DNA from: Quercus robur
Lineage: Eukaryota > Streptophyta > Magnoliopsida > Fagales > Fagaceae
Length of the DNA stretch: 64,000 nt
Direction: 5' to 3'
Assembly (NCBI RefSeq): GCF_932294415.1
Contig: NC_065537.1
Span: 63,874,290-63,938,289, forward strand
The position numbers and the translations under genes are program-made. Below the pieces are notes generated by a model. The model worked only from the letters and a program-made list of their open reading frames with translations. It did not search any database and was not told where the DNA came from. This document shows positions 48,589 through 60,855 of the stretch, in pieces. Each line of letters begins with the position of its first letter. Position 1 is the first letter of the stretch.

Positions 48589-50999
48589 TTAGACAGGTTG
48601 TATAGGCTGGTCAGGTGGAGCAAGTGTGACTAGACTAGGGTTAGGATTGATAGGATGGTCTGGTATAGCATGTGGAGAAGAGATAGGTAAATCAGGTATG
48701 TGAGGTGTATGAGTGTCAATCATTGTGTCAGAAACTTCCATTGGTGAACCATCAAAAATGAAGGTGGGAGGTGGAAATAAAGAACCACTAGAAAGTGGTT
48801 GAGAGTTAGAAGCATAGTTAAGATGAAAATCCATGGAATGAAAAGGAAAAATGTGTTCATGGAAGACAACATCTTTGGACAAGAAAATTCAAGATTGAAC
48901 AATTTATATCCCTTGACACCATAGGGATAACTAAGAAAGACACAGGGAGAGACTCTAGGATCAAATTTAGATCTATTCCTAGAGAGAGTAGATGCAAAGC
49001 ACAAACAACCTAGGACTTTAAGATGAGAGTAAGAAGGAACATTACCCAAAAGGATTTCATAGGGAGTTTTATTATTCAACAAAGGACTAGGCAACCTATT
49101 AATAAGATAAACTATTGTAAGGATGCAATCTCCCCAGAACTTCAAAGGCAAATTAGCTTGAAACCTAAGGGCTCTAGTAACACTCAAAATATGTTGGTGT
49201 TTCCTTTCAACAACTGAGTTTTGTTGAGGTTTATCTACACAACTCAGTTGATGAAAGGTACCCTTGGAAGAGAAAAATTGAGGCATATGAAATTCAGGAC
49301 CATTATCTGATCTCAAGGTTTTTATTTTAAGGTGAAAATGAGTTTCAACAAAAGAAAAGAAGGACTGAATAACAGTTCTAGCATCAAATTTGAATTTCAG
49401 TAAAAATACCCAAGTACATCTACTACAATCATCAACAATGGTCAAAAAGTATTTAAAACCATTAATAGAAGGAACCGAAAATGGTCCCCAGATATCACAA
49501 TGAACAAGATCAAAAATGGAAGAACAAATGTTATTCTCATTAGGAAAAGGAAGCCTTTTTTGTTTGGCTAAAGGACAAATAGTGCAAACAGGAAGTTCTT
49601 TATCACAGAAAGTTACATTAGGAATTATTGAGCTAATCAAGTGCAACCTAGATGAAGAAGGATGACCCATTCTATTATGCCACAAAACAGAATTTGAAAT
49701 AGTAGTGTTATTACATGAGACAAGACTACAATCAGCAACAACAGAGGAAGGAAAGTAAACACCAGGATGTGAGAGAACAGTGGGCATGAAATTGGAAAAT
49801 TGAATTGGGACAGAAAGTTTGGCAGAGTTGGTTTGTTGTAGAATGTACAGGCCACCATGCTTTCTACACAAACCAATCGTCTTCCACTGGAGTAAGTCCT
49901 GTATAAAGTAGAATTGAGAGAGAAAAATGCAGCAACACCTCAAATAATGTGTTAATTTCCCACTGGAAATAAGATTGAATGAAAAGGAAGGAACACACAA
50001 GACATTGTCAAGGACCAAATCACATGATAACTGCACTTGACCAACTTGAGTGACTAAGACAGATTCACCATTAGGAAGTTTGACAGAGATGTGAGCTATA
50101 GAAGTAATTTTGGTAAGATATGAAATGGAATGAACCATGTGGTCAGTAGCACCACTATCAATAATCCATTCATTAGGTAACAAGGTAGGTGGAATGACAA
50201 GATTGGAAGAAAAAACTGAGTGATCTAAGTTGGTGGATGAATGCAAACAAAGAGGCATGGAATTAATAGAGTCTAAGCATTCAGGTTTATCTAAAATGTC
50301 ACTATTAGGTGTAGGTAAAATACCTGTAGTGTGAAAAGTACCAGGTGGTAAGGACTTGGTGACAGGAGCAGTACTATTGATGAGTGTGGTAGTTTGATGA
50401 GTTCCAAGAGAAGAATCTTGATTTCCTTGTGATCCCAAGGTATGGGCTTGCAACATGGACATGAGTTGGTGACATTGAGAAGAAGTGAGAGCCACTGTGG
50501 TCAACTCCTCCATAGTATCTATGTGATCCAGATTGGAACCCATTGAAACCTGATTGGCTGAGTGCCCCTTGCCTTTGTTCTTACACCCAGGAGGGTAACC
50601 ATGAATCTTGTAGCATTTGTCCACCACACGGCCAAGAATCCCACAGTGTGAACAAATTGGTCTTTCCATTTTTCCATTAGGCTTGTTGGTATAATTGCCC
50701 TTATTAGATGAATTATTAGGACCTCTAGAGAAGAGTGCAGCAGATTCAACTGCAATGGCATTGGAACCAACTCTTCTTTGCTTCTCTTCTTAAGTGATGA
50801 GAGAGAAGACTTGATTCAGTGAAGGTAAGGGCTTCATCAGTAGGATTTGTCCCCTAACAATTGCAAAGGATTCATTAAGCCCCATCAAAAAATTCATAGT
50901 ACACTCCTCTTCTTGATACTCAACCCGAGCAGCCATTGAACCACAGGTGCAAATACCACAAGAACATGAGGGAATTGGCTTTATAATTGACCAATTCAT
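48589..50999 (-). pseudogene. Copia gag 3' part, protease and integrase, interrupted
   Basis: A TAA at 50790-50792 replaces what should be a Gln codon. Next comes a zinc knuckle, [14 protein letters not shown], in which the metal-binding His is Arg. The protease motif is [11 protein letters not shown]. The GAG-pre-integrase domain has [10 protein letters not shown]. The integrase has [17 protein letters not shown] and SVVERKH, the D,D,E residues, all present. A frameshift near 48880 follows KLFNLE. The downstream linker up to the RT has a further stop near 48590. Confidence 0.9.
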
Positions 51000-51495
51000 C
51001 CCAGATTACCTTGAATTCCGTGTAATAACTACTCACAGAGAGATTATCTTGAGAGAGAGTACTCACCATTCTTTGCAGTTCAAAAACCCTAGGACCATTG
51101 CTTTGAGAGAATCGATTCTTGAGATCTGTCCAAACTTCTTGCGCAGTATTCAAGTAAATCACACTTGAAATCAAATCCTTGGACATCGAATTGATCAACC
51201 AAGAAAGAACCATTTTGTTGCATTTCTTCCAAGCAGGGAAACTTGGATTTGAGGAACTTGTTGGAGCTTTGATGGTGCCATCAACAAAATTTGTTTTGTT
51301 CTTGGAATCAAGAGCATAAATGATAGCTCGGCTCCAAGTAGCATAGTTCTCTTCAGTAAGAGGTTGATTAACCAGAATCAAGCCAGGATTCTCACTATTA
51401 TGCAAAAAATAGGGATTGGACGGTTTTTCCCAAGCAGGCACAGAGGTTTAAGAAGTAGATGATACAGAATCTGTATTGGCAGATGCGGAAGCCAT
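50920..51495 (-). pseudogene. Copia gag 5' part, interrupted
   Basis: Natural ATG at 51493-51495 (MASASANTDS); codon 16 is TAA (51448-51450). The frame then reads the plant Copia gag N-terminus NPYFLHNSENPGLILV, LTEENYATWSRA, FELQRMVSTLSQ and YYTEFKVIWDEL. A frameshift near 50985-51000 moves the rest to another frame. Confidence 0.9.
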
Positions 51496-51673
51496 TGAAG
51501 AAGCTTGAACTAGGTTTTACAGAGAACTTAGTTTCAAGAATTAGAGAAAGCAGAGAATTAAAGAAACTTTGCAAGAGAGATCAATGAAAGAATAAGGAAA
51601 TACAAAGTGAAGAAAGCTTGAAGAAAAGCCCAACAATGGAGGATGAGTTAGGAATCGATGGAATACACCGAGC

Positions 51674-51691
51674 CAACTCACTCTAATACCA
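51674..51691 (-). other. Primer binding site of the Copia element
   Basis: Directly inside the 5' LTR the - strand reads TGGTATTAGAGTGAGTTG, close to the TGGTATCAGAGC site that pairs with initiator tRNA-Met. Confidence 0.8.
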
Positions 51692-51963
51692 TATTGAAAT
51701 TGGGAGAGAGAGAAGTTTGGAAGAGAGAGAACTGAATGAATAATGCTTTGCTTGAATATAATTAAGAGCTGATTAGTTTATATACATTGAGTCATTAACA
51801 AACTTAACAAACTAATAACTAACTCACATGATCAACACATGATGAATTAAACAACAAATAATAGTAAATATAAAACTGCATGTAGCACAGCAATGACAAC
51901 GAAAACACCTAAACGACTTGCAGTTTGATTGAACAGCTTGACAACTTGACTGATATTTCAACA
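51692..51963 (-). repeat. 5' LTR of the Copia element
   Basis: 272 bp. It differs from the other LTR by scattered substitutions and an extra ACAACTTG-type repeat near 51940. Confidence 0.92.
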
Positions 51964-52837
51964 ATCTCTTTTTTTTTTTTTTTTTTCTTTTCTTTTTTAG
52001 GTTTTGAGAAGAACCCAACATGACCATCTTGATACCTTCTTAAGTAGGCAAGCAACATGAGCATAGAAATAGTTAAAGGCTAATGATTATGGAGAAAAAC
52101 TCTAAATACTAAAATTGCAGGACAGTATATAAGATGTTTTAGTGATACCTTCATGAGCAAAAGAGGAAGAAGAAGAAGAAGAAGACAATGATACATCAGA
52201 GCTTCTGGACGCAGATCAAAAAGTCACTATGTATGAATAAAATAACAACTAAAAAAACCAGTAGTTATCCTCAATGAGCAAAACTGTCTAATGACTAATG
52301 TTCACCATGATTTAGCAAAACAGCATTTAAAAAAGAACAATATATAGTGTAAGAAGATAAATTTGGTGAATCTCCTTTCCTATATATTTTAACAGTTGAG
52401 TTAGCACAACAGCCTACAATATAAGTTGAAATCACACAATGGCATTAAAATCTTCAGAAGAAACTTATCTTAGCCAGCAACAGTCTAATGAGTTGTCCAC
52501 ATAATCCGAAGTTGAGAGAACTTGATGGAACTAACAGGGAAAGTTTTAATCCTCTAACCATGCATAATTGGTAAACAAAAAGCACAAATCTCCATAAAAC
52601 AAGAAAGATAAACAGTAATGCCATGTTAAAGTCGAGTTAATAATTTAGGCAAGTGATGCATTTAAAAGGTTCAGTCTAGCTGTGCTTTCTTTTCTTTTAA
52701 TTACACTAGTCTACCCGTGCGATGCACGGAAAAATTCCAAAAATGAAATATTTATGAAACATTCTAAATAGTTTTTTTTAATAAAAAAAATCAAAAGCGA
52801 TGGAACTCCAGAGCTTGCTCTTACTTATTACATAGTC

Positions 52838-53000
52838 CTATCGGATATATGTCCTGCCTATTTCACAAAAAGCTTGAATTTGTTCTAACACATCCGAAAT
52901 CTCATTCAAGCATAGTTCATGCAACCCAATTGATGCTAGCAATTGTAAGTTGGTAAGCTCCACAATCAAATCTCTGATCCATAGTTCGTGACAGGAGTGT
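52838..53000 (-). other. Possible captured exon fragment near the 3' end of the Helitron
   Basis: The - strand reads about 53 open codons with a coding-like composition, including ELTNLQLLASIGLHELCLNEI and VLEQIQAFCEIG, before a stop at 52838-52840. I do not recognise the family. Plant Helitrons often carry gene pieces, but this could be chance. Confidence 0.3.
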
Positions 53001-55911
53001 AACACTCAATAGAGCATGGCAGCCATCCACAATGGGTTTCCTTGGCAAGGAATTAATTTAGTATGGACTATAATAGGAGAATCATGACTATCTCTAAAAA
53101 TAATTCCAAAACTTGCGTAATAGGTGGCTTTGCAAAAAGGCTAGTGCTATGTCCAGTTTTGAGATGAGGAGAAACAGGATTTGCAGTTGTTGGGCTCACT
53201 TAATATTTAAGTTTATGTTTTTTAGCACTGTAAAATTTAAAGATATTTTAGGCTAGTAAACAGTTAAAGTTATTTTGGTAATAAGTGGCGTAAGAATAAG
53301 TGGGGTAAGATATTTTCACAACACTTCTACAATAAATCTTAAGTGGTAGGTTGTTATGAGTGGGCAAAAACATAATTTAAGTTGTGGATTCAAATTAGAA
53401 CCAATAAAAACTTATTACATATGTTTTGTCATAAAAATGTTGAGAAAATATTATGGACGTAGTTTTTATAAAAAATATAAGAAAAAAGGAGTGTTTTGTT
53501 TGCAAACAAATATGAACCACATCAAGTAAAATGCCATTGTCCACCAGAACTAATAAAACGGTAAAATGAACAAATAAAATAGTAAATGTATTTTAGTGGG
53601 TTTTATTGATTTGTGGGAAGGAGTAGCCTAGTTGTGACACGAGACCGAGGCCAAAATTTTGTCGGCTTCTTTTTCCTCTATTTGCTTTTCTTATATTTAT
53701 AGACATGGTAACTTAATTGCTCATAACCTTACTAAACATGTTAGTCATGTCTTATGGTGTGGGTGGAGGATGTTCCAACACACATAAGCTCTATTCTCTT
53801 AGCCGATTTTGGCTAGTTTTGGTCAGCCTTTTTAATACAACATGCTGATTTGATTCTCAAAAAAAAAAAAAAAAAAAATGATCTCCAATGTATTTTTTTT
53901 TTTTAATGAGGAAGAAGCAAAACTAAAGTTTTTTTAGATGGTTGTTCAAATAACTTTGTAATCATCCTCTTTTTATATATTTTTTAATTTTTTTAAATTG
54001 TCAATTAATTTAACTTTCTATGTTGTTCATATATAATCTTGTAAAAAGGTTTGCAAAATTTACCGGAGCTTTGTCTACCACAATCCATAGCTACGAATTT
54101 CTTCTTTTTCTTCTACTCTTTTTTCTTTCTTAAAAGCTAGCTTCATTTAATTTCGGCCAAAACTCACCAAAATAGGCCGGAATGGCCACAATTACTAACA
54201 TATCAAACAAATATAAAGGTAAAAAAAAAAAAAAAAAACTACTAAATTTCTTCTTCTTTTAATTTTCCAAATTAGTTTTAGGCATAAAACTAAATCAAGG
54301 TTTGAGCAACATAGTTGGTCTATATCAGAGACATTGTTGATAAGCTCACAAAGAAAGCTTATTAGACTCAACAACTGATTGATCTCAGCCTTAAAAAAAA
54401 AAAAAAAAAAAAAATTCCTAACTTTGTTTTTGAAGAAGAAGAAGAAGAGTCTTTGAGATTTAAAAGAAGCAGAAGATGAGGTATAGAGTGCATTTTCAAC
54501 GAAGGAGTTAGACCCATATTGGATTTTTACTTATCTTTCTCTACATCTTTTGGTTGGCTCTTGAGAGAATGATGAATTCAGTGTGGGTTTTGGGCCTTTT
54601 GGCTGAGTTGAGGGAGGGGAAGTGATCGACTTTGTAGGTTGGGGATGGAGAGAAATAATGGGAGAAAAAAAAATTCGGGGCAACAGGGAGTTGAAAATAA
54701 ACGTTAAAAATAATAATTAAATAAATAAATAAGGTGTAAATTTGTTAGACTTGAAAAATTATGTGCCAAAGTCTCATGAAGTTAACAAAAAGTCCACGAC
54801 TTCAGTTATATAGTATGTTATGATTATAGTGTCCCACATGGATTAAGTATAAGTTTAACCATGTGGTTATAAGCTTTTGGTCGGGTGCTAACATAGTATT
54901 TATAACTTTGTTTCTATTTATTTTTGTTTCGAATTGGTCGGGTACTCTTTTACGTTGGAAAATCATACAGTTACCTCATGGGGAATTAGTCACGCCTACA
55001 AACGATATAAATACTACTGTTGCTTTAGCTTTACTCACGTCAATAGCACATTTTTGTTTAAAATTGTAGTAGATTTTTGTTTTCTTTACGTATATAAATC
55101 TAATACCTATGATATTAGACTTTTTAAGTTTTTGTGCTATTAACTACAATGTATGTGCCAAATGTTAAGGAGCTCATATATGGAATGAAATAAATGCATT
55201 TATTAATATTGTATTTATCCTTATTTGTGAGTGTTAAATATTTATCCTTACGAGTTCCTTTTGAATGGTTCAACAATCTTCTCTTACTTAAGGCCAAGTT
55301 TTGGGTCTGTTTTGTCTTTTCTTAGCTGGCTGTTCGTTCACCTCCTTAAAGAAAAGTACCAATTTCATACAATATTGGAAATTTCATTGACCTCCTTTGT
55401 ATAGTACTTTAATTATTGAAAGAAATACATAATTTTTTGTTGGGACAAGTTAAAAATTAATTCTGTAAAATTTTGGACTTTATCTCTTATAATTGGTGAA
55501 TATATGCAATACCTACAATGTAACAACTATTCCAATAACAAAGTGTGAAATAATTAAAAAAAACAAAACAAACAAACAAACAAACAAACACACACACACG
55601 CTCAAACTGACAACTTGTCAAACCCTAAAAACATTCATGACCCATTTATCGTCAACAACTAAACAATTCAAACTCTCAATAATCCTTCCCAACCACAACC
55701 TACCAAATTTGGAAGAAAAAAAAAAACATTTTCCAATATACTTTTTTCATGAGAAACAAAGAAAAGAAAAGTTGTGATCTCTCTCCATAATTTGCTTTCC
55801 GATTTGTTATACCAATGACATATATTCAAGCAAAGGCAATGTCTTGAGGGACCAAATAAGATTTGTGATACAAAGTGGGTAGAGATTGTGTATGACATTA
55901 TCATTTATAGA

Positions 55912-56850
55912 CATAGTTTTGAAACCTGGATCGTTCAAAGAATCGTAAAAGGGAGGTGTTTAAGGTTTTAAAGGTCGGACTAAGGTTGAATTGAGGTCAT
56001 ACCATGATAACATTATAATTAATTTAATAATTATTTTTAAAAAATTAAATTAGTAAAAATATAAAAATTGGCTGAAATATAAATATTTATATTTCAAATG
56101 TATTTTTCATATACAAATAAGTAATATTAAATCATAATCAAACATAAATAAATATTGAGTTTTTCAATCAATGGATATATATATTAAATTAATATCCTTA
56201 AACTTTTTGTTAAAGATCAATATTCTACGCAAGTCTTCATTTAAATTATCTTAAATCACATTTAGCCCATTTGATAATCCAATACTTTTTTTTATCACGC
56301 CAATCCCATTTAGTATATATGAAATTAAAAAAAAAAAATACAAAAACTGGAACAGGGGCCGACATTGGTTTGTCCGCCCATTAATTGATTAAGTACAATA
56401 CAAGCACGGGCCTTAGCCAATTTAAGAAAGCAATAACTTGTTAAAGATTTGCAAGCATTTGGTAGTTGGTACAAGTGGATGACAGCTAAGCTTGCCTAAG
56501 CATTGGGTTGTCCGTCCATTTGCAACAACTTGACCTTCACTGTGACAGTCAAGCAATGAAGACCTGCAGAAATGGCAAAAACGCAGCGAGAGCGAGAGAG
56601 ACAGAGACAAAGAAGAAGAATAAGAAGAAATAAAGATGCAATCTCATGGTTTGACAGCACCTCATGGTGGTTGAAGCTTCAACAATGGCTGTAAGTACCC
56701 AAAAAAAATCTCTGATCTGAACTTGTGATTGGGCCGTTTTATTGATTTTCTTGCATAGGGCAGTTTTACGGGTTGAAAGAATCGTTTTGGTGAACGGTTC
56801 ATGGTTAACCCGGTCGCACCGTACGGTTCGATCCAGGTTTCAAAACCATG
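55912..56850. mobile_element. Non-autonomous hAT element nested in the Helitron, 939 bp
   Basis: Perfect 8-bp TSD TTTATAGA (55904-55911 and 56851-56858). TIRs read CATAGTTTTGAAACCTGG on the left and CATGGTTTTGAAACCTGG on the right (complement). No transposase is present. Confidence 0.9.
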
Positions 56851-57986
56851 TTTATAGATTGTTCAAGCACTTCTTTAACGTTGACAACATTTTGGTTTGG
56901 AGTTCAAGGGCTTTGATTCTAAAAGCTTTTGTTTTTGTTTTTGTTTATTTTTTTTAATTTTTGGGGGTCTGTTTGTTTGCTGAGAATCCCACGATAAATA
57001 TTCATGGCTTCAAATCTAATAATTTCATGGGGGGCTCCTTGGTGGGAAGGATTGGATTCTGCAATGGCATAGGTTAGGCTAATAGGCTCTTTATCTATGG
57101 AGGAAGAGAGATTGCAGATATATATAGAAAAAATAACACAGTGGGTGTTCTATTTCCAATAGGCACAATTGAACGTTTTGAAAAACCTCTTGATCGGGAA
57201 TAGGAAGAATCACCACTAATCAAGACAGATTTGAAGAAGGTCCGAATTAATGCTCAATTAGTTGAAGAATAGCAAAATATTAATTACAAAAGGAAGGGAT
57301 AATGTGTACCTAATATGGACTCTTTTTTATTTATTTATTTATTTATGTATGGTGGCAATTGAACAGGTATGAAGGAGTGATTCAGTTAAATGAGGAGAGG
57401 AAGAGACCGAGGAGGGAAGAGAGAGAGTTTGGCGTTGGGAAGTTGAAGTTGTGAAGTTTTGAAAGTGTGAAAAGCTGAAGTTGTGGAGTTTTGTAAGCCT
57501 GAAAGACAGGAAGACAGAGAGCGGTTAGCATTAAAGACTATTTAGCTTGGTTGGGGCTTTACGGTGGTCAGCCTTAACTGTAATATATAAAGATTGGGCT
57601 TTAAAGTGGAGATTAGGTTGAGAATAATTTCTTTTTAACGGTATATTAAAATTATGAAAAAATTTTAGAGAAAAGAAAGGTAATTACGTGGCTGTTGATG
57701 TGGTTCAATGTGAGCGTAGCAATATTAATTGCTACGCTTCAGCTTTTAGTATTATATAGATGAGGATATTCCATTTGAATTGAGTCTAATAACCATGCAT
57801 GCAATCATCCACAAACCATGACATTGCAAAAGACCAAGGGAATTGAACCTGTACATCTTTGTTGCTTATAACAAAGTACAAAAATAAGAAGAAAAATACT
57901 ATAACAAAACTGATCCTAGCACCAAATTAAAACATACCATTGCTACTTAAAAATGATAAATACAGATAACAGCAGAGAGTTATATA

Positions 57987-58774
57987 CACTCAAATGAGAA
58001 TGTTTCAAAAATTAGTAATGGCCTGTTTGGATGGAGGGGAGAAGGAGGGGGAGTGGAAGGGAATAGAGTAGAGTTGGTTAAAAATAAGCTAATTTTGTGC
58101 TAAATTTACTTTACTTTACTCCCCCTCCCTCTCCCTCAATCTAAACAGATCATAAGGCTCGACTTAGTATGACAATTCAAAAGTAAAACATTTGCAAATG
58201 AGACATATTATAATTCATATTTCCTGCTGGATTTCTGTTCCAAGACAAGTAGGCTGGGTCCCCAACGATCTGCATAAAAAGTAATAACAATTTCAGACAC
58301 ATCTTACAAATGACCTATGCTTTACAATCAGTTAGCTTTTCAAATTAAGGAACCAATTTAGCAATAACAATTCTAAATATCCTAAAACTTCCAAACTGAT
58401 CAAGTAGTCACAGATATAAAAACCATTTCATGTTAGTAACCCTGGTTGTAAGTACCTTCAAAAGTTAACAAGTACAAAACCTTTAATATAATCTTTGAAA
58501 CAATTAAATTGTTAAGACACTCTTTTTAAGTGTAACTCATTTGATGCTCAGCCTTAAGAACCTTGTACAATAACCATGAGTATTGATGTTCTATGTACTG
58601 GTCATATTAACCATTCACAGAACTTGAAGAGACCATACGAAGATAACAGTACAGATTACATCCCTAACCCTCCTAGAAACTCAAAATTTCAGAAATCAAA
58701 GGGGAAATAATAATTTGACGACTAGCAACATCATACACACCTTAATTGAAGGGCATCATAAGATTCAACTATTT
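57987..58774. other. Noncoding region 3' of the CLASSY-like gene, with a possible small MITE
   Basis: The CLASSY 3' UTR should lie at the right. At about 58019-58153 a small inverted pair (GCCTGTTTGGATGGAGGG against the complement of CCCTCAATCTAAACAGATC) looks like a short Tourist-type MITE, but I could not fix a TSD. Confidence 0.45.
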
Positions 58775-60813
58775 TCACGGAAGAACCATAGAACCAAAAC
58801 TTTCTACTAAATCTGACTCCTTTGGCTGGTAGATGATCTTCTCAAACATATCTTTGAGCTTGTCATGCCGTATCATCTCATCCAGTACTTTATCATCTGA
58901 AACTACAGCCGGACTCTTTTGCTTGTCATTTTTCTTGTTGGTAGAAGAAATCACCATCTCAGAAGAAAACACCAACTCAGATAGACGATCTTTCTCAGCC
59001 TGTTTGCAATACTTGTCACATTCTGTAGTACCCCGTGTGATGAGATGGTAAGTATAGACCACTTTCTTTTGGCCAATTCTATATGCCCTGCTTATTGCTT
59101 GCCTCTCTACAGACGGATTCCAAACAACATCAAGCAGAACAACCCTTGAAGCACCTACCAAATTGATACCCTCAGAACATGCCTTTGTCGAAGCTAGCAA
59201 TACTTTTGCTTCACTGTTTGGATCATTGAATTTATTTATCATGAATTGGCGAGTCTTTTGATCTAGTTTACCATGCATATACAGCAATTCCCTCCCTTCA
59301 CACCAATTTAAAAGTGAACTTAGTTGGTCCATTATCAAACATAATGGATCAATGAATTGGCTGAACACCAGAATTTTTTCATCAACCGTATCACACAGTC
59401 GAACAAACTCCATTAAAAATCTGGTTTTAACGCCTTCATTAGGATTTAGCCTTTGCCTTTCCAACCAATCCTGGTCAAGGATGGATTCTTCTTTCTTGGT
59501 TAAAGACATGCACTGAAACAGAGAAGGGTGGACAGAGGCCAACGCTAACCTATGTTCAAATTCAAATGTGTTTGAGGTACCTTGAATGCCCTCTAGCAGC
59601 CGCTTCTGCAAATCTGGCGGGTTCAAAACCACCACACAATCTCTCAGTCCAGGAAGATTCTTTTGAAGAATGCTACCTTTGTGTACATGAACAAATGGTG
59701 CCAAAAGTGCTTTGAATTGCTTTATTTCCTCATCAGCAAGACTGCCTGTTGAATTGCCGGTGGAATCCAGTACCTCTCCCTTGACTCTTTTTTCTCTCAT
59801 CAGTCTCCTTTGGCAGAGTTTTTTAAGGTTTGAAGGGGTTGTGTCTGCAAATCCTGGCCTTACTAAGCACAATGTATTATAGAGCTCGAGGAAATTGTTT
59901 TGGAAAGGAGTCCCTGAGAGGATGATCCGCTTTTTGGTTTGAAGTTCACAGAGAACCTTCCAAATGCTACTCCTTTGATTTCTAGGTGTGTGACCTTCAT
60001 CAAGAACTAACAAGCCTGGCAAGTCAAGCAGAAAGTTCCTCAAATCTTCAGTTTCTGTTTCCCTCTTAACCTTACTTCTCTTCTTGGTTCCATCATCCTT
60101 TCTGAATTTTTCTCCAGCAAGCTTTTCATACAAACTGTAGCTAACCCCTAGTATGCTCTTATCCTTACACCATGAGAACAATTTTACCATGCGAATGTCA
60201 TTCTTGTTTTGGGTTTGGTGCCTGCTTCTGTCCAGAAATTTGACAATAACCGCACTCTCCTTTCCTGAGAACTCCGGGCTGTTCAGGTTGTGAAATGGAA
60301 CTCCAATGTTCCATTTTTTAAACTCTTCCTCCCAAGTGAGAAGTAGGCTGGCCGGAGCAATTATTACTGGCCGGCATTTTGGGAACATTTCCAAATACGT
60401 TCGGAGGAAAACAATGGTTAGCCGGGTTTTGCCGGTTCCAGGGGCATGTGAAATAATGCAACCACCAACATTATCAGGATCAGAACTCTTCAACTTTTCA
60501 ACTTCAGTGGTTCCTGCCAAGTTCTTCCATATGAACTCAAAACCTTCCTGTTGGTGTGGATACATGCTGCTTTTGATATTGGGGATGATGTCCCAAATTG
60601 TCCCTTTGGTTTGGTTGAATGAGGCCCCAGGATTACTACTCAAATCTTGAAGTTGAACCCCATCAAACATTGATACATTCTCCCCACTATATGAACTTTT
60701 CCTGCCCAATCCTTCAGAAGCAAACTTTGCCTAAGAAGTACAAAACAAAAGTAGTTAAGCACAAGAAAACTAGAAGTTGTCTTTCTCTAAATGTGCAAAT
60801 TCATAATTATAGC

Positions 60814-60855
<42 letters not shown>

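Larger units (their letters stand above)
46579..51963 (-). mobile_element. Ty1/Copia LTR retrotransposon, 5.4 kb, decayed
   Basis: LTRs of 264 bp (46579-46842) and 272 bp (51692-51963) with TSD ATCTC (46574-46578 and 51964-51968). The LTRs begin TATTGAAATT and end TTTCAACA, so the 5' dinucleotide is TA instead of TG in both. The - strand carries gag, protease, integrase, reverse transcriptase and RNase H in Copia order, with several stops and frameshifts. By eye the LTRs differ at roughly 14 positions plus one small insertion, about 5%, so the insertion is not recent. The uninterrupted target is present in copy A. Confidence 0.95.
52706..57760 (-). mobile_element. Non-autonomous Helitron, 5055 bp
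   Basis: Read on the - strand it starts TCTATATAATACTAAAAG at 57760 and ends with the hairpin CCGTGCATCGCACGG followed by GTAGACTAG at 52706. These are the classic 5' TC, 3' hairpin and CTAG ends of plant Helitrons. It sits between A (52705) and T (57761) with no TSD. Copy A of the direct repeat has the empty site AATTAC-ATGAGG at 40051-40062. No Rep/helicase frame is present. It contains a nested hAT element (55912-56850) and a short frame that may be a captured exon (52838-53000). Confidence 0.94.
44584..57986 (+). repeat. Direct repeat copy B, split by later insertions
   Basis: Matches copy A in pieces: 44584 to about 44900, 46333-46578, 51964-52705 and 57761-57986. The gaps are a MITE carrying a copy of the ~140-bp array (about 44905-46330), the Copia element (46579-51963) and the Helitron (52706-57760). 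Confidence 0.82.

Noticed and set aside
56422-56610. 62-codon Cys-rich - strand frame within the nested hAT element
   Set aside because: A Ser/Leu run from a (GA)n tract makes up its start, and no family is recognisable. It may be captured DNA, but the evidence is too thin.
58019-58153. Small inverted-repeat element
   Set aside because: The ends match only loosely (GCCTGTTTGGATGGAGGG against GATCTGTTTAGATTGAGGG) and I found no TSD, so it is not listed as a separate mobile element.
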